The notes beneath the pieces were generated by a model that was not told where the DNA came from, ran no database searches, and saw only the letters and a program-made list of their open reading frames with translations. A stretch of 36,610 bases of DNA from an uncultured Bacteroidales bacterium (lineage in GTDB: Bacteria; Bacteroidota; Bacteroidia; Bacteroidales; P3): NCBI GenBank assembly GCA_947165255.1, contig CAMUZR010000027.1:1-36610 (forward strand), in the 5' to 3' direction. Below are positions 14,417 to 22,672 of this stretch, piece by piece. Position numbers and translations under genes: made by a program. Numbering within the stretch: the stretch's first letter is position 1; each line of letters begins with the position of its first letter.

Positions 14417-15811
14417 ATGAAACACATTATCCTTACAGTGCTCCTGCTGGCCGCCACAAGCGTGGCGGCCCAGGAGCCACAAAAAATAGTTCAGCACCTG
14501 GACCTGAACCCTGATAAAGAGTTGATGATTACCGTCACAGGCGACTACACCACGGTCATTATTTACCAAGACACGGTGGATTATGTTTCCATTCTCACCC
14601 CAGACCGGATCGATACGGTCCACATCACCCAGCCTCTTTTCAGACTGGAAGAAGAGAACTACTCCCCTCATCTTTTTGTGGGCGGATATGGGGCATACAC
14701 ATTCTTTGAGATACACATTAGGACAGAAAAATTATATTTATATAATAGGCTTTACAACCGAGTGTCTATTCTTTCTGCAAAAGGTTACGGACGCCACAAA
14801 TTGAAGTATAAAGAGTTATCGATACAGACCGACGACTACAGTTTGGTGGAGATAATGTCACCGGTGGAGGCGGAAAATATCAGAATGATAGCAGAAAAGA
14901 ATTCCCTTATCCGCTACGACTCCTACACGGCAGAGGAATACTCGGAGAACACGAAGGAGAACGCTATTATCTATGGAGGAATGCGCAACGGAGAATCGCT
15001 GACATCGAAGCGTCACGTGTTGGATTACAAAACGGAGGGATACAAACCATTCGAACCCAAACGATTGCGCTATCGCCCCGCCCAGCGGATACACCTTAGA
15101 CTCTCATCGGCCTTTTTGAACGGGGGACTCACGGCCTCATCTGGCCTGGGCTGGAAGGAGGACCAATACGTAGAAGACCATGTCCCCTACCCCGCCATGA
15201 AGACCACCCTGGGCAGCCATCAGGTGGAACTGGGCTACGACATCGTCTGCCGCAGGCACTTTGCCATCGGCGTGGGCGTGGGCTACTCCTACAGCCACTA
15301 TAGGTTCAAAGACCCATACGTGGGCTATATTTTCACCGGCTATGATGGGCATAATTGGATAGACAATGCCTATCTCACCCCAAGGGAACCACAGTATGGC
15401 GGAGGCGACTCACTACAGTACTGGAGCACCCATCTGACTACCCACTATATCACCTTTCCCATCACGCTGACCTACTATGCCGACAGCAAGCACCACAAAG
15501 GTTTTCACTTGAGCGTGGCCGTGGTGCCGGGCTTTGGACTGGGCCAAGGCAAACTGAACAGCCGATACTGTCAGTGGGAAGAGGACGCTGAGAGGAATAT
15601 ATTAACCGGCAGGGTCATCAACGACCAGCACATAAATTACGGAGGAAAGATAGGCCTGCTCAGTACGTTTGACTACAGGATTACCGTGGGCTGGTCGCGA
15701 TGGAGCGTGATGGTTCAATTACCAGACCCATCGGGTTTTAGTTTCTCACTTGCTGCCCGTAGCATGATACCTTTCTATCCTTTCCGCTTAGGCGTGATGC
15801 TTGACCTTTAA
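14417..15811 (+). CDS. Secreted envelope protein with adhesin-like head and predicted outer-membrane beta-barrel
   Basis: 464 residues from the ATG at 14417; an earlier in-frame start at 14363 lies inside the upstream gene and would hide the signal peptide MKHIILTVLLLAATSVAAQ. Residues about 30-190 form short repetitive strands (VTGDYTTVIIYQDTVDYVSI, YLYNRLYNRVSILSAKGYG, YKELSIQTDDYSLVEI), resembling the DUF4097/DUF2807 beta-helical head domains seen in Bacteroidota. From about 220 the alternating hydrophobic strands (RIHLRLSSAFLNGGLTASSG, HQVELGYDIVC, GVGVGYSYSHYRF, ITFPITLTYYAD, FRLGVMLDL) look like an 8-12 stranded barrel ending in a hydrophobic C-terminal residue, as BamA substrates do. 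No specific function is recognised. It is the fourth gene of the ECF run, 34 bases after the lipoprotein. Confidence 0.75.
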   Translation: MKHIILTVLLLAATSVAAQEPQKIVQHLDLNPDKELMITVTGDYTTVIIYQDTVDYVSILTPDRIDTVHITQPLFRLEEENYSPHLFVGGYGAYTFFEIHIRTEKLYLYNRLYNRVSILSAKGYGRHKLKYKELSIQTDDYSLVEIMSPVEAENIRMIAEKNSLIRYDSYTAEEYSENTKENAIIYGGMRNGESLTSKRHVLDYKTEGYKPFEPKRLRYRPAQRIHLRLSSAFLNGGLTASSGLGWKEDQYVEDHVPYPAMKTTLGSHQVELGYDIVCRRHFAIGVGVGYSYSHYRFKDPYVGYIFTGYDGHNWIDNAYLTPREPQYGGGDSLQYWSTHLTTHYITFPITLTYYADSKHHKGFHLSVAVVPGFGLGQGKLNSRYCQWEEDAERNILTGRVINDQHINYGGKIGLLSTFDYRITVGWSRWSVMVQLPDPSGFSFSLAARSMIPFYPFRLGVMLDL

Positions 15812-15843
15812 CCATGATAAAAAAAGACATAAAAAGAAACGAT

Positions 15844-16449
15844 ATGAAAAAAACGCTCATCATAGCCACCCTATTGCTAAGCCTTGCCTGCCAAGGGCAG
15901 GAGAAACCCGACTTTTGGCACCGTCCTTTCTGGCACAACTTTACGGTAGGCGCAGAATTCGCCCACACAATGGTTCGGAACTATGAATACCCCAGCGGTA
16001 TCTTCCGTAACCACCCCAACAATTCGGCCAACCTGGTTGTTTCCTACGACCTGAACCGAGTATGGACATTGAGCGCCTATCTGGGCTACTGCGGTTGTCA
16101 CTTAAGTTCAGAGCATTGGCGGAGTGAATTATACACTCCAGAATGGGGCACTTCTTCAGAAATTATATTAGAGAATTATCCGGCACTGGCTTTCGGATTA
16201 GAAGGAACGCTGCATGTGCTTCCGCTGCTATACCGTGAGACGACTCTGATAGACCTAACCCTGAACGCCCGCGCGGCTAAGAATCCTCAGGACCTGGACT
16301 TGGGCGGAGGCATAGGGGTAGGCTACACCCTGCCATGGGGTATCACTCTCTACGGCAAGGCCTACTACGGTTCGTTCAGTTTCCCCATTGGCATGCAGGA
16401 AAATGGACTGCACTTTCAATTAGTGTTTGGGGCAAAATACCGTCTATAG
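15844..16449 (+). CDS. Small outer-membrane beta-barrel-like protein, last gene of the ECF operon
   Basis: 201 residues from the ATG at 15844, chosen because it begins the signal sequence MKKTLIIATLLLSLACQGQ; an ATG ten codons earlier (15814) gives a charged extension that is atypical. LSLAC could act as a lipobox, or cleavage could follow GQ. The mature protein shows barrel-type strands: NFTVGAEFAHTMVRNYEY, ANLVVSYDLNRVWTLSAYLG, LDLGGGIGVGYTLPWGITLY, GKAYYGSFSF, FQLVFGAKYRL. The C-terminus ends in the -YRL pattern typical of small outer-membrane barrels. Function unknown. It is 32 bases downstream of the larger barrel protein, and the two could be partners in an envelope response. Confidence 0.75.
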   Translation: MKKTLIIATLLLSLACQGQEKPDFWHRPFWHNFTVGAEFAHTMVRNYEYPSGIFRNHPNNSANLVVSYDLNRVWTLSAYLGYCGCHLSSEHWRSELYTPEWGTSSEIILENYPALAFGLEGTLHVLPLLYRETTLIDLTLNARAAKNPQDLDLGGGIGVGYTLPWGITLYGKAYYGSFSFPIGMQENGLHFQLVFGAKYRL

Positions 16450-16525
16450 CCTTCTTGGCACTGCCGACACCGAATGCTGAGAGAAATCACTACAATTGAT
16501 GATTCGGAGAATGAGAAAAAAGTTG

Positions 16526-16533
16526 TATCTTTG
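16526..16533 (+). promoter_or_regulatory. Candidate -7 promoter box for the DUF4491 gene
   Basis: TATCTTTG followed by C matches TAnnTTTG, 34 bases before the ATG at 16568. It suggests the DUF4491 gene is transcribed separately from the ECF operon. Confidence 0.5.
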
Positions 16534-16567
16534 CAACTTCGAAAAGTAGTTTGCAAACACACAAAAT

Positions 16568-16894
16568 ATGAACGCAATAGGTATTATTATCGGCGTCGCC
16601 TCATTCTTCACGATAGGCATTTTTCATCCCATCGTCATCAAGGCGGAGTATTACTTCAGCAAGCGGTGCTGGTGGTGCTTTTTGCTGGTAGGGCTGGGGT
16701 GCATTGCCCTTTCACTCTTTCTCGACAATACGGTACTCAGCATCATCGTGAGCGTAGTGGGATTCAGCAGCCTATGGGGCATAAAAGAACTTTTTGAGCA
16801 GGAACGGCGGGTGCTTCGCGGCTGGTTTCCTAAGAACCCCAACCGCAAAATTCCCTATCCCACCACTTTTGACGACCCCCGAAAGAAAGCCTGA
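16568..16894 (+). CDS. DUF4491 family membrane protein
   Basis: 108 residues, matching the small integral membrane family DUF4491 common in Bacteroidales. It has three predicted membrane segments: NAIGIIIGVASFFTIGIFHP, CWWCFLLVGLGCIALSLFL and TVLSIIVSVVGFSSLWGI. The conserved IFHPIVIKAEYYFSKRCWW and IKELFEQERRVLRGWFPKNP are what I recognise the family by. The final ~25 residues are basic and should face the cytoplasm. No biochemical function is known for the family. It stands alone behind its own promoter and faces the SPOR gene across a long spacer. Confidence 0.9.
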   Translation: MNAIGIIIGVASFFTIGIFHPIVIKAEYYFSKRCWWCFLLVGLGCIALSLFLDNTVLSIIVSVVGFSSLWGIKELFEQERRVLRGWFPKNPNRKIPYPTTFDDPRKKA

Positions 16895-17198
16895 GTGAAG
16901 GCCAAATGAAAGGATGCACGGCAGATAATTGTTTTTATTCGCAATTCTGTGGCTCGCTATTATCTCTTAGAGTGACCTAACCAGGCGATGCCCGCAGAAA
17001 TCGGTAGGCCGGAATGGTGTCAGACAGCCAGTACGAGACCTCTTAGGTCGATCCCTTGAGCCAATGGAGAGCCCATTTCACCTTCGTTCCCAACCCACTA
17101 CCTGAGCGAAGGATGAGTGGAGAAAGAGCGGAGTATTAGCGATTCTAATACGATCCTCCTACGATTACTATTGTGGCACTTGTAATTACAAATAAGAA
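16895..17198. other. Convergent spacer with 11-base-period CGAT motif
   Basis: About 300 bases between the DUF4491 gene and the SPOR terminator, without a supportable gene. Near its right end CGAT recurs at 17140, 17151 and 17162, exactly 11 bases apart, within an imperfect tandem repeat. Overlapping it is a perfect inverted repeat TATTAG...CTAATA (17134-17150). The rest shows nothing I can name. Confidence 0.5.
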
Positions 17199-17227
17199 AA
17201 AAGCCAAGAGTGATTGCCTTGGCTTTT
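17199..17227 (-). terminator. Rho-independent terminator of the Usp-SPOR operon
   Basis: Perfect stem AAAAGCCAAG (17199-17208) and CTTGGCTTTT (17218-17227), loop of 9. Read on the minus strand it ends in a run of T. It sits 37 bases after the SPOR gene stop. Confidence 0.88.
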
Positions 17228-17263
17228 AAGGGGATGTAAATGTGGGGTAAAACCCTAAAAGTA

Positions 17264-17728
17264 TTAAATGTCGTCTTCAGACTCGGGAACCATCTCGTCC
17301 CAATTGATTTGGGTGGGATAGATATTATCGCGGATGATAGTGCCGGGAAATTCGGCGCGAATGTTCTGCAAAAAGACGTATGCCTCCAGACGGGTGCGGA
17401 AATCGCCTACTTTGACCTTAAAATTGGGCTCGTCGAAGACCACGTAGGCCTCGACTCCGGGATAGTTCATGTGGATGCGTTCCTTCATGTCGAAGGCACG
17501 GTTCTTTGAGGAGGTGCCAGAAAGGGAAGCCACTTGGATGCGGTAGCCAGGGATGGTGCGGACACGTTCGTTGAGTTCGATATGGCGCTTGACTAGCTGG
17601 GTAACGGCCACATCGCCTACTATCTGCACCTGACCCCTACTGCGGTTGCCACCCGGTGTGTAACCTTGGGCTTGGCAGAACGAACCTATCAGGGCAACGA
17701 GCGCAACTATAAGTAGATTTTTTTTCAT
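17264..17728 (-). CDS. Secreted SPOR-domain protein
   Basis: 154 residues from the ATG at 17728; a TTG three codons earlier is less likely. The signal peptide is MKKNLLIVALVALIGSFCQA. The C-terminal ~75 residues form a SPOR domain: GYRIQVASLSGTSSKNRAFD, then YVVFDEPNFKVKVGDFRTRLEAYVFLQNIRAEFPGTIIRD (shown here by its landmarks IQVAS, VKVGDF and AFPG-like FPG). SPOR domains bind denuded peptidoglycan glycan strands, often at the division site. Residues about 25-60 may be a helical linker (TQLVKRHIELNERVRTI). This architecture is common in Bacteroidota and the precise partner is unknown. The gene follows the universal stress protein gene by 17 bases and ends at a strong terminator. Confidence 0.88.
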   Translation of the reverse strand: MKKNLLIVALVALIGSFCQAQGYTPGGNRSRGQVQIVGDVAVTQLVKRHIELNERVRTIPGYRIQVASLSGTSSKNRAFDMKERIHMNYPGVEAYVVFDEPNFKVKVGDFRTRLEAYVFLQNIRAEFPGTIIRDNIYPTQINWDEMVPESEDDI

Positions 17729-17745
17729 ACTGGGCAACTAAAAGA

Positions 17746-18561
17746 CTATTTTGCCAGACCGTTCACCTGCTCTGGACGCACAGAGAGGATAGGACGGGTG
17801 GATAGCGTCAGCATCTGCTCGGCGTAAGTGCCTAAAATCATGGAGGAAAGGGAGGACTCCTGCTCGGTCATGATGACAATCATGTCGGCATTGATTTCGT
17901 CGGCATATTCCAGCGTGGTGATAGTGAGGTTCTTAGGGACAGATACACATTGCGAAACGTGGTTCACCCCGGCTTTTTCAAGATAGTTGTCTACCATATT
18001 GACATAGCCGTCGACGATGCCTTTGATGGTCTTATTGTCGCTGGTGTAGAGCCCCAGGACATGCAGCTGCGAGCCGAAAGTCTTTGCGAAGCGGGCAGCA
18101 TAGGGGATTTTCTGACGGGTGTCGGCACTACTGTCGATAGGCACTACAATATGTTCGAGGGCTTTGTTGAAATTAAAATCCTCACGAATGGTCAAAACAG
18201 GGCATTTGCTGTTGGCAATGGTGCTATAAGTATTGCGTCCGATGAAATTTTTCTTAAAACCAGAGAGACCATTGGTACCCACTACCACGAGTTCAGATTC
18301 GTCTGCTTCAGCCTGGCGGTTCAATTCTTCAGACACTTTACCCGCCCGGATAACGTAATCCATTTTGACACCTTTAAGCAGATGGGCAACACCTGCATTT
18401 CTCCGCTCAATTTCCTCACGGATAGGCGCTTCGTCCTGGTCTTCTTCCTTAACGAAGACGAGTCGTAAGTCCAAACCAGAACGGTTTGCAATGTCTATGG
18501 AGAGGTCGACAGCATAAGCCGAACCTGCTGAAAAATCGAAACCAACTAATATATTGCTCAT
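17746..18561 (-). CDS. Universal stress protein, tandem UspA domains
   Basis: 271 residues with two Usp halves. Domain 1 (1-145) begins MSNILVGFDFSAGSAYAVDL and ends with VVVGTNGLSGFKKNFIG and CPVLTIRED, close to the ATP-binding signature Gx2Gx9G. Domain 2 (about 148-271) starts HIVVPIDSSADTRQKIPYAA and ends DMIVIMTEQE...RPILSVRPE, with a weaker nucleotide loop. Tandem Usp proteins are cytoplasmic sensors or effectors in stress and energy-limited states; no partner is fixed by sequence. The ATG at 18561 is followed upstream by AT-rich DNA with a -7-like box. It is co-transcribed with the SPOR gene and divergent from the rnf cluster. Confidence 0.93.
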   Translation of the reverse strand: MSNILVGFDFSAGSAYAVDLSIDIANRSGLDLRLVFVKEEDQDEAPIREEIERRNAGVAHLLKGVKMDYVIRAGKVSEELNRQAEADESELVVVGTNGLSGFKKNFIGRNTYSTIANSKCPVLTIREDFNFNKALEHIVVPIDSSADTRQKIPYAARFAKTFGSQLHVLGLYTSDNKTIKGIVDGYVNMVDNYLEKAGVNHVSQCVSVPKNLTITTLEYADEINADMIVIMTEQESSLSSMILGTYAEQMLTLSTRPILSVRPEQVNGLAK

Positions 18562-18586
18562 ACGTAAAAAAAATATTTTTTATTTG

Positions 18587-18594
18587 CAAAAATA
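18587..18594 (-). promoter_or_regulatory. Candidate -7 box for the Usp-SPOR operon
   Basis: Minus-strand TATTTTTG matches TAnnTTTG, 25 bases before the ATG at 18561. The -33 element is unclear. Confidence 0.45.
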
Positions 18595-18687
18595 CACATA
18601 TTTTTCCAATTTTCATCTTTTTTAAAACAAAAAAAATATTAAACAGGGCTGTTAATATCTTTTTATAAGAAAAAAGTATAATAACGC

Positions 18688-18717
18688 TTGTCGTTTCAAA
18701 AAAAAAACGTAACTTTG
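18688..18717 (+). promoter_or_regulatory. Promoter of the rnf operon
   Basis: TTG (18688-18690) and TAACTTTG (18710-18717) with 19 bases between match the Bacteroidota promoter consensus. The rnfB ATG is 49 bases downstream. Confidence 0.65.
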
Positions 18718-18766
18718 CAAGATAAAATTATCATAAAAGAATAATAAACAAAACACACATAACACA

Positions 18767-19711
18767 ATGACCAACATGATTTTGACTGCAGTACTGACGC
18801 TAGGTATCATTGGTGCCATCTTCGCCATTCTACTGTATTTTGTCGCACAGAAGTTCAAGGTTGTAGAAGATCCGCTCATCGACGAGGTGGCCGAGGTGCT
18901 GCCCGGCGCCAACTGTGGCGGATGTGGCAAATCGGGCTGCCGTGCCATGGCAGAAGCCTTTGTAAAGCAGGGCAACATGGAGGGACTCTACTGCCCCGTA
19001 GGCGGCGACGAGGTGGCCAAGAAAGTGGCTGCCGTGCTGGGTTGCACCACCGAAGCCACTGAGCCCAAAGTGGCAGTGGTTCGCTGCAACGGCACCTGCT
19101 CCAACGCAACCGCTAAAAACAACTATGACGGTCTGAAAGACTGCGCCTTCGCCAATACTGTCTATGCTGGCGAGAGCGGCTGCATGTTCGGCTGCCTTGG
19201 CTTTGGCAACTGCGCCAACGCCTGCCAGTTCGGTGCCCTGAGCATCGACCCCGAGACCGGCCTGCCCGTTGTCGACCAAGACAAGTGCACCGCCTGTGGC
19301 GCCTGCGTGAAAGCCTGTCCCCGCAGCATTATCGAACTCCGCAAAAAAGGACTGAAGGACCGCCGCGTTTATGTGGCCTGCCGCAACAAAGAGAAAGGCG
19401 CCGTCGCCCGCAAGGCTTGCAGCGCTGCCTGCATTGGCTGCGGAAAATGTGCCAAGACCTGCCCCTTCGGTGCCATCACCGTGGAGAACAATCTTGCCTA
19501 TATTGACTTTAACCTCTGCAAGATGTGCCGCAAGTGCGTGGCCGAATGTCCCACCGGAGCCATCCACGCCGTCAATTTCCCTCCCCTTCCCCCCAAGCCT
19601 GCCGCTCCCAAGCCCGAGGCTCCCGTGGCTGAGAAACCCGCCGCTGCCCCCGTGGTCGACAAACCCGCTCCGACTCCTGAACCCGAAAAGGCTACGGCCA
19701 ACAACCAATAA
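18767..19711 (+). CDS. rnfB: Rnf electron transport complex subunit B
   Basis: 314 residues. An N-terminal transmembrane helix (MILTAVLTLGIIGAIFAILL) leads into the four-cysteine iron-sulfur domain GANCGGCGKSGCRAMAEAF. Ferredoxin-type clusters follow: CMFGCLGFGNCANACQFGAL, CTACGACVKACP, CIGCGKCAKTCPFGA and CKMCRKCVAECPTGA. RnfB takes electrons from ferredoxin and passes them to the membrane core. The complex couples ferredoxin:NAD+ oxidoreduction to Na+ or H+ pumping. After about residue 270 the chain is a Pro/Ala/Lys-rich low-complexity tail without cysteines. It is the first gene of the operon behind a good promoter; rnfC follows after 28 bases. Confidence 0.96.
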   Translation: MTNMILTAVLTLGIIGAIFAILLYFVAQKFKVVEDPLIDEVAEVLPGANCGGCGKSGCRAMAEAFVKQGNMEGLYCPVGGDEVAKKVAAVLGCTTEATEPKVAVVRCNGTCSNATAKNNYDGLKDCAFANTVYAGESGCMFGCLGFGNCANACQFGALSIDPETGLPVVDQDKCTACGACVKACPRSIIELRKKGLKDRRVYVACRNKEKGAVARKACSAACIGCGKCAKTCPFGAITVENNLAYIDFNLCKMCRKCVAECPTGAIHAVNFPPLPPKPAAPKPEAPVAEKPAAAPVVDKPAPTPEPEKATANNQ

Positions 19712-19739
19712 CCTTTAACCCCAATAAAAGGAACAAAAC

Positions 19740-21071
19740 ATGAAGACTTTCAAAATGGGTGGTGTACACCCCGAAGAAAATAAAATATCGACCCAGGCCG
19801 CCATCGAAGTCATGCCTCTGCCCAAACAGGTGGCCGTGCTGATGAACCAGCACTTGGGCGCCCCTGCCACTCCCATCGTTGCCAAAGGCGACAAAGTGAA
19901 GGTGGGACAGTTGATTGCCGAGGCTCAGACCTTCATGTGTGCCAACATTCACTCCCCTGTGAGCGGCACTGTGAACAAGATAGACGTTTGCAAAGACTTC
20001 GTCGGTCTGCCCAAGACGGCCATATACATCGACGTCGAAGGCGACGAATGGATGGAGATTATCGACCGCACCCCAGACCTCAAACGCGAATGCAACTTAG
20101 AGCCCAAAGAAATTGTGGCCAAACTGAAAGAAATGGGCATCGTGGGACTTGGCGGCGCCACCTTCCCCGCCCACATCAAATACAGCATTCCCGAAGGGAA
20201 GAAAGCCGAATACCTCATCATCAACGCAGCCGAATGCGAACCATACCTAACCTCCGACTATCGAGTGATGCTAGAGCATCCTGAGGAGGTATGTGTCGGT
20301 GCCAGCATCCTGCGCAAAGCCCTGGGCGTCCCCAACGCCTACATTGGCATCGAGACCAACAAACCCGACGCCATCAAGCTCATGACCGAGACCGCCAAGA
20401 AATACGAAGGCATCGTCATCGAACCCTTAAAGGTGAAATACCCGCAGGGAGCAGAAAAACAACTCATCAACGCCATCACAGGGCGCAAGGTACCCAGTGG
20501 CAAACTGCCCATCGACGTGGGCTGCGTGGTGAGTAACCTGGGTACTGCCTTCGCCGTTTACGAAGCTATCCAGAAAAACAAACCCCTCATTGAGAACATT
20601 CTCACCGTCACCGGAAAGAAACTGCCCAGCCAGCACAACTACCAGTGCCGCATCGGCATCACCTACAACGACATAATTAAGCATGCCCTCGGCGAACTGC
20701 CCGAAACCACCGGCAAGGTCATCAGCGGAGGCACCATGATGGGCAAGGCCATCAGCAACCTCGACGCCCCCACCACTAAAGGTGCCAGCAGCGTACTCGT
20801 GATGGACGAGGCCGAAGCCCGCCGCAACCCCGAAACCAACTGCATCCGCTGTGGCAAATGCATGCATGCTTGCCCCATGGGGCTGGAGCCATACCTCTTC
20901 TCGGCACTGGTAAAGAACAACCGTGTGGAAGAGGCCAAGGAGCACAACATCCTCGACTGTATCGAATGCGGCTGCTGCTACTTCAGCTGTCCCGCCAACA
21001 AACCCCTCACCGACGAAATCCGCTTGGGCAAGAACAAAGTTCGCGCCTGGTTGGCCGCTCAGAAGCACTAA
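19740..21071 (+). CDS. rnfC: Rnf electron transport complex subunit C
   Basis: 443 residues, the normal length of the compact form. It starts with the RnfC N-terminal domain (KMGGVHPEENK, ICP-like HSPVSGTVNKID) and holds the flavin/NADH-binding core (VGLGGATFPAHIKY, LIINAAECEPYLTSDYR), as in the NuoF-like fold. Near the end are two ferredoxin motifs, CIRCGKCMHACPMGL (first cysteine about 368) and CIECGCCYFSCPANKP. RnfC is the peripheral subunit that exchanges electrons with NAD+/NADH. It lies 28 bases after rnfB and 42 before rnfD. Confidence 0.97.
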   Translation: MKTFKMGGVHPEENKISTQAAIEVMPLPKQVAVLMNQHLGAPATPIVAKGDKVKVGQLIAEAQTFMCANIHSPVSGTVNKIDVCKDFVGLPKTAIYIDVEGDEWMEIIDRTPDLKRECNLEPKEIVAKLKEMGIVGLGGATFPAHIKYSIPEGKKAEYLIINAAECEPYLTSDYRVMLEHPEEVCVGASILRKALGVPNAYIGIETNKPDAIKLMTETAKKYEGIVIEPLKVKYPQGAEKQLINAITGRKVPSGKLPIDVGCVVSNLGTAFAVYEAIQKNKPLIENILTVTGKKLPSQHNYQCRIGITYNDIIKHALGELPETTGKVISGGTMMGKAISNLDAPTTKGASSVLVMDEAEARRNPETNCIRCGKCMHACPMGLEPYLFSALVKNNRVEEAKEHNILDCIECGCCYFSCPANKPLTDEIRLGKNKVRAWLAAQKH

Positions 21072-21113
21072 TCATTATAGAAAACACCTTCATCAGCAAA
21101 AATATATTATAAT

Positions 21114-22073
21114 ATGAATCTATTAAATATATCTGGTTCCCCGCATGTTCATAGCGACGAATCGACGAAAAAAATCATGTGGCGCGTCAATCTAGCCTTG
21201 GTGCCCATGCTGCTCTGCGGCATAGCCTTTTTCGGCCTCAACGCCCTGCTCATCAGTATAGTATCAGTGGTTTGCTGCTGCCTTTTCCAGTGGCTCATCG
21301 AGAAATACCTGCTCAAAGTACCCACCACCGTCTGCGACGGCTCTGCCGTAGTGACCGGTCTGCTCCTGGCCTTCAACGTGCCTGCCACCGCCGATATGAT
21401 TTGGCTCATTGCCATCGGTGCCCTCGTGGCCATCGGAGTGGGCAAAATGACCTTCGGCGGCCTAGGCAAGAACCCCTTCAATCCTGCTTTAGTAGGCCGT
21501 GTGTTCCTGCTCATTTCCTTCCCCGTACAAATGACCACCTGGCCCACCGTGGGCAAATGGTTCCCCATGACGCTGGACACCACTTCGGGCGCCACCCCTC
21601 TGGGCATTTTCAAAGAGAGCGGCCTGAGCGACATGCCCAGCCTGATGGATGCTTTCCTGGGCCACGTCGGCGGCTCGTTTGGTGAGGTGAGTGCCATCGC
21701 CATCCTCATCGGCGCCATCTATCTGCTCTGCCGTAAGGTCATCAGCTGGCATATTCCAGTGGCCTTCATAGGCACCGCCTTCCTCTTCAGCGGCATTCTG
21801 TGGCTTTGCAATCCCGAACAATTCCTCAACCCCGTAATGACCATCTTCACCGGCGGTATCATGCTGGGTGCCTGCTTTATGGCCACCGACATGGTAACCT
21901 CGCCCATGTCCAAGCTGGCCCAAATCATATTCGGCTGCGGCTGCGGCCTGCTCACCATCATCATCCGTAACTGGGGCGCATACCCCGAAGGTGTCAGCTT
22001 CGCCATCCTACTGATGAATGCCGTCACCCCACTACTGAACAGATGGTGCAAACCGGCAAGATTTGCATGCTAG
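21114..22073 (+). CDS. rnfD: Rnf electron transport complex subunit D
   Basis: 319 residues, an integral membrane flavoprotein related to NqrB. Multiple hydrophobic helices are evident (for example LALVPMLLCGIAFFGLNALL and MIWLIAIGALVAIGVG). The motif DTTSGATPL contains Thr161, the expected covalent FMN attachment site. KNPFNPALVGRVFLL and GACFMATDMVTSPM are further family blocks. RnfD forms part of the ion-translocating core next to RnfG. Position in the B-C-D-G-E order supports the call. Confidence 0.96.
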   Translation: MNLLNISGSPHVHSDESTKKIMWRVNLALVPMLLCGIAFFGLNALLISIVSVVCCCLFQWLIEKYLLKVPTTVCDGSAVVTGLLLAFNVPATADMIWLIAIGALVAIGVGKMTFGGLGKNPFNPALVGRVFLLISFPVQMTTWPTVGKWFPMTLDTTSGATPLGIFKESGLSDMPSLMDAFLGHVGGSFGEVSAIAILIGAIYLLCRKVISWHIPVAFIGTAFLFSGILWLCNPEQFLNPVMTIFTGGIMLGACFMATDMVTSPMSKLAQIIFGCGCGLLTIIIRNWGAYPEGVSFAILLMNAVTPLLNRWCKPARFAC

Positions 22074-22108
22074 TAACAAAAACGATTAACTATAAAAGAT
22101 AATCAACT

Positions 22109-22672
22109 ATGGCAAAGAAAGTTCAATCTACATTAACAAATATGCTGGTGGTGCTCACCTGTATCTCGGTGGTGGCAGCACTGGCACTGGCTTTAGTAAG
22201 CAACGTGACAGCCGAACCCATCGCCCAAGCCCAGAAGGCTAAGACCGAAGCAGCCATCAAGGCCGTACTTCCCACCTTCGACCAATTGGAAGAAGTAACC
22301 ATCGACGGAAACACCTACACCAAAGCCGTCGACGCCCAAGGCAACATGGTAGGCATGGCCATCGAGGCCAAGAGCCCCAAAGGCTTTGGCGGCGACCTTG
22401 TGGCCATGGTAGGCTTCAATGCCGAAGGAAAAGTATCCGGCTACCAAATCCTGCAGACCGCCGAAACCCCCGGACTGGGAGCCAAGGCCGGCGAGTGGTT
22501 CCAAGAGGGCAACAAGGGCAACGTTATTGGCATGGATCCCTCCACACCTCTCTCCGTTAAGAAAGACGGTGGCCAGGTCGACGCCATCAGCGGCTCCACC
22601 ATCACCTCTCGCGCATTCTGCGAAATCATCAACAACGCATATCAAATCTACCTGAAAGGAGGCAATGAATAA
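22109..22672 (+). CDS. rnfG: Rnf electron transport complex subunit G
   Basis: 187 residues with one N-terminal transmembrane segment (TNMLVVLTCISVVAALALAL) and an extracytoplasmic FMN-binding domain. The covalent flavin motif is SGSTITS, with Thr166 as the attachment residue, just after VDAI. GFGGDLVAMVGFNAEGKVSG and ETPGLGAKAGEWF are typical FMN-bind domain blocks. RnfG accepts electrons on the outer face and passes them to the RnfA/RnfE core. The stop codon overlaps the rnfE start by one base (TAATG). Confidence 0.96.
   Translation: MAKKVQSTLTNMLVVLTCISVVAALALALVSNVTAEPIAQAQKAKTEAAIKAVLPTFDQLEEVTIDGNTYTKAVDAQGNMVGMAIEAKSPKGFGGDLVAMVGFNAEGKVSGYQILQTAETPGLGAKAGEWFQEGNKGNVIGMDPSTPLSVKKDGGQVDAISGSTITSRAFCEIINNAYQIYLKGGNE

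Noticed and set aside
17129..17170. CRISPR-like array because of short regularly spaced CGAT units
   Set aside because: Units are only 11 bases apart with no spacers or 20-40 base repeats, and no cas genes are near.
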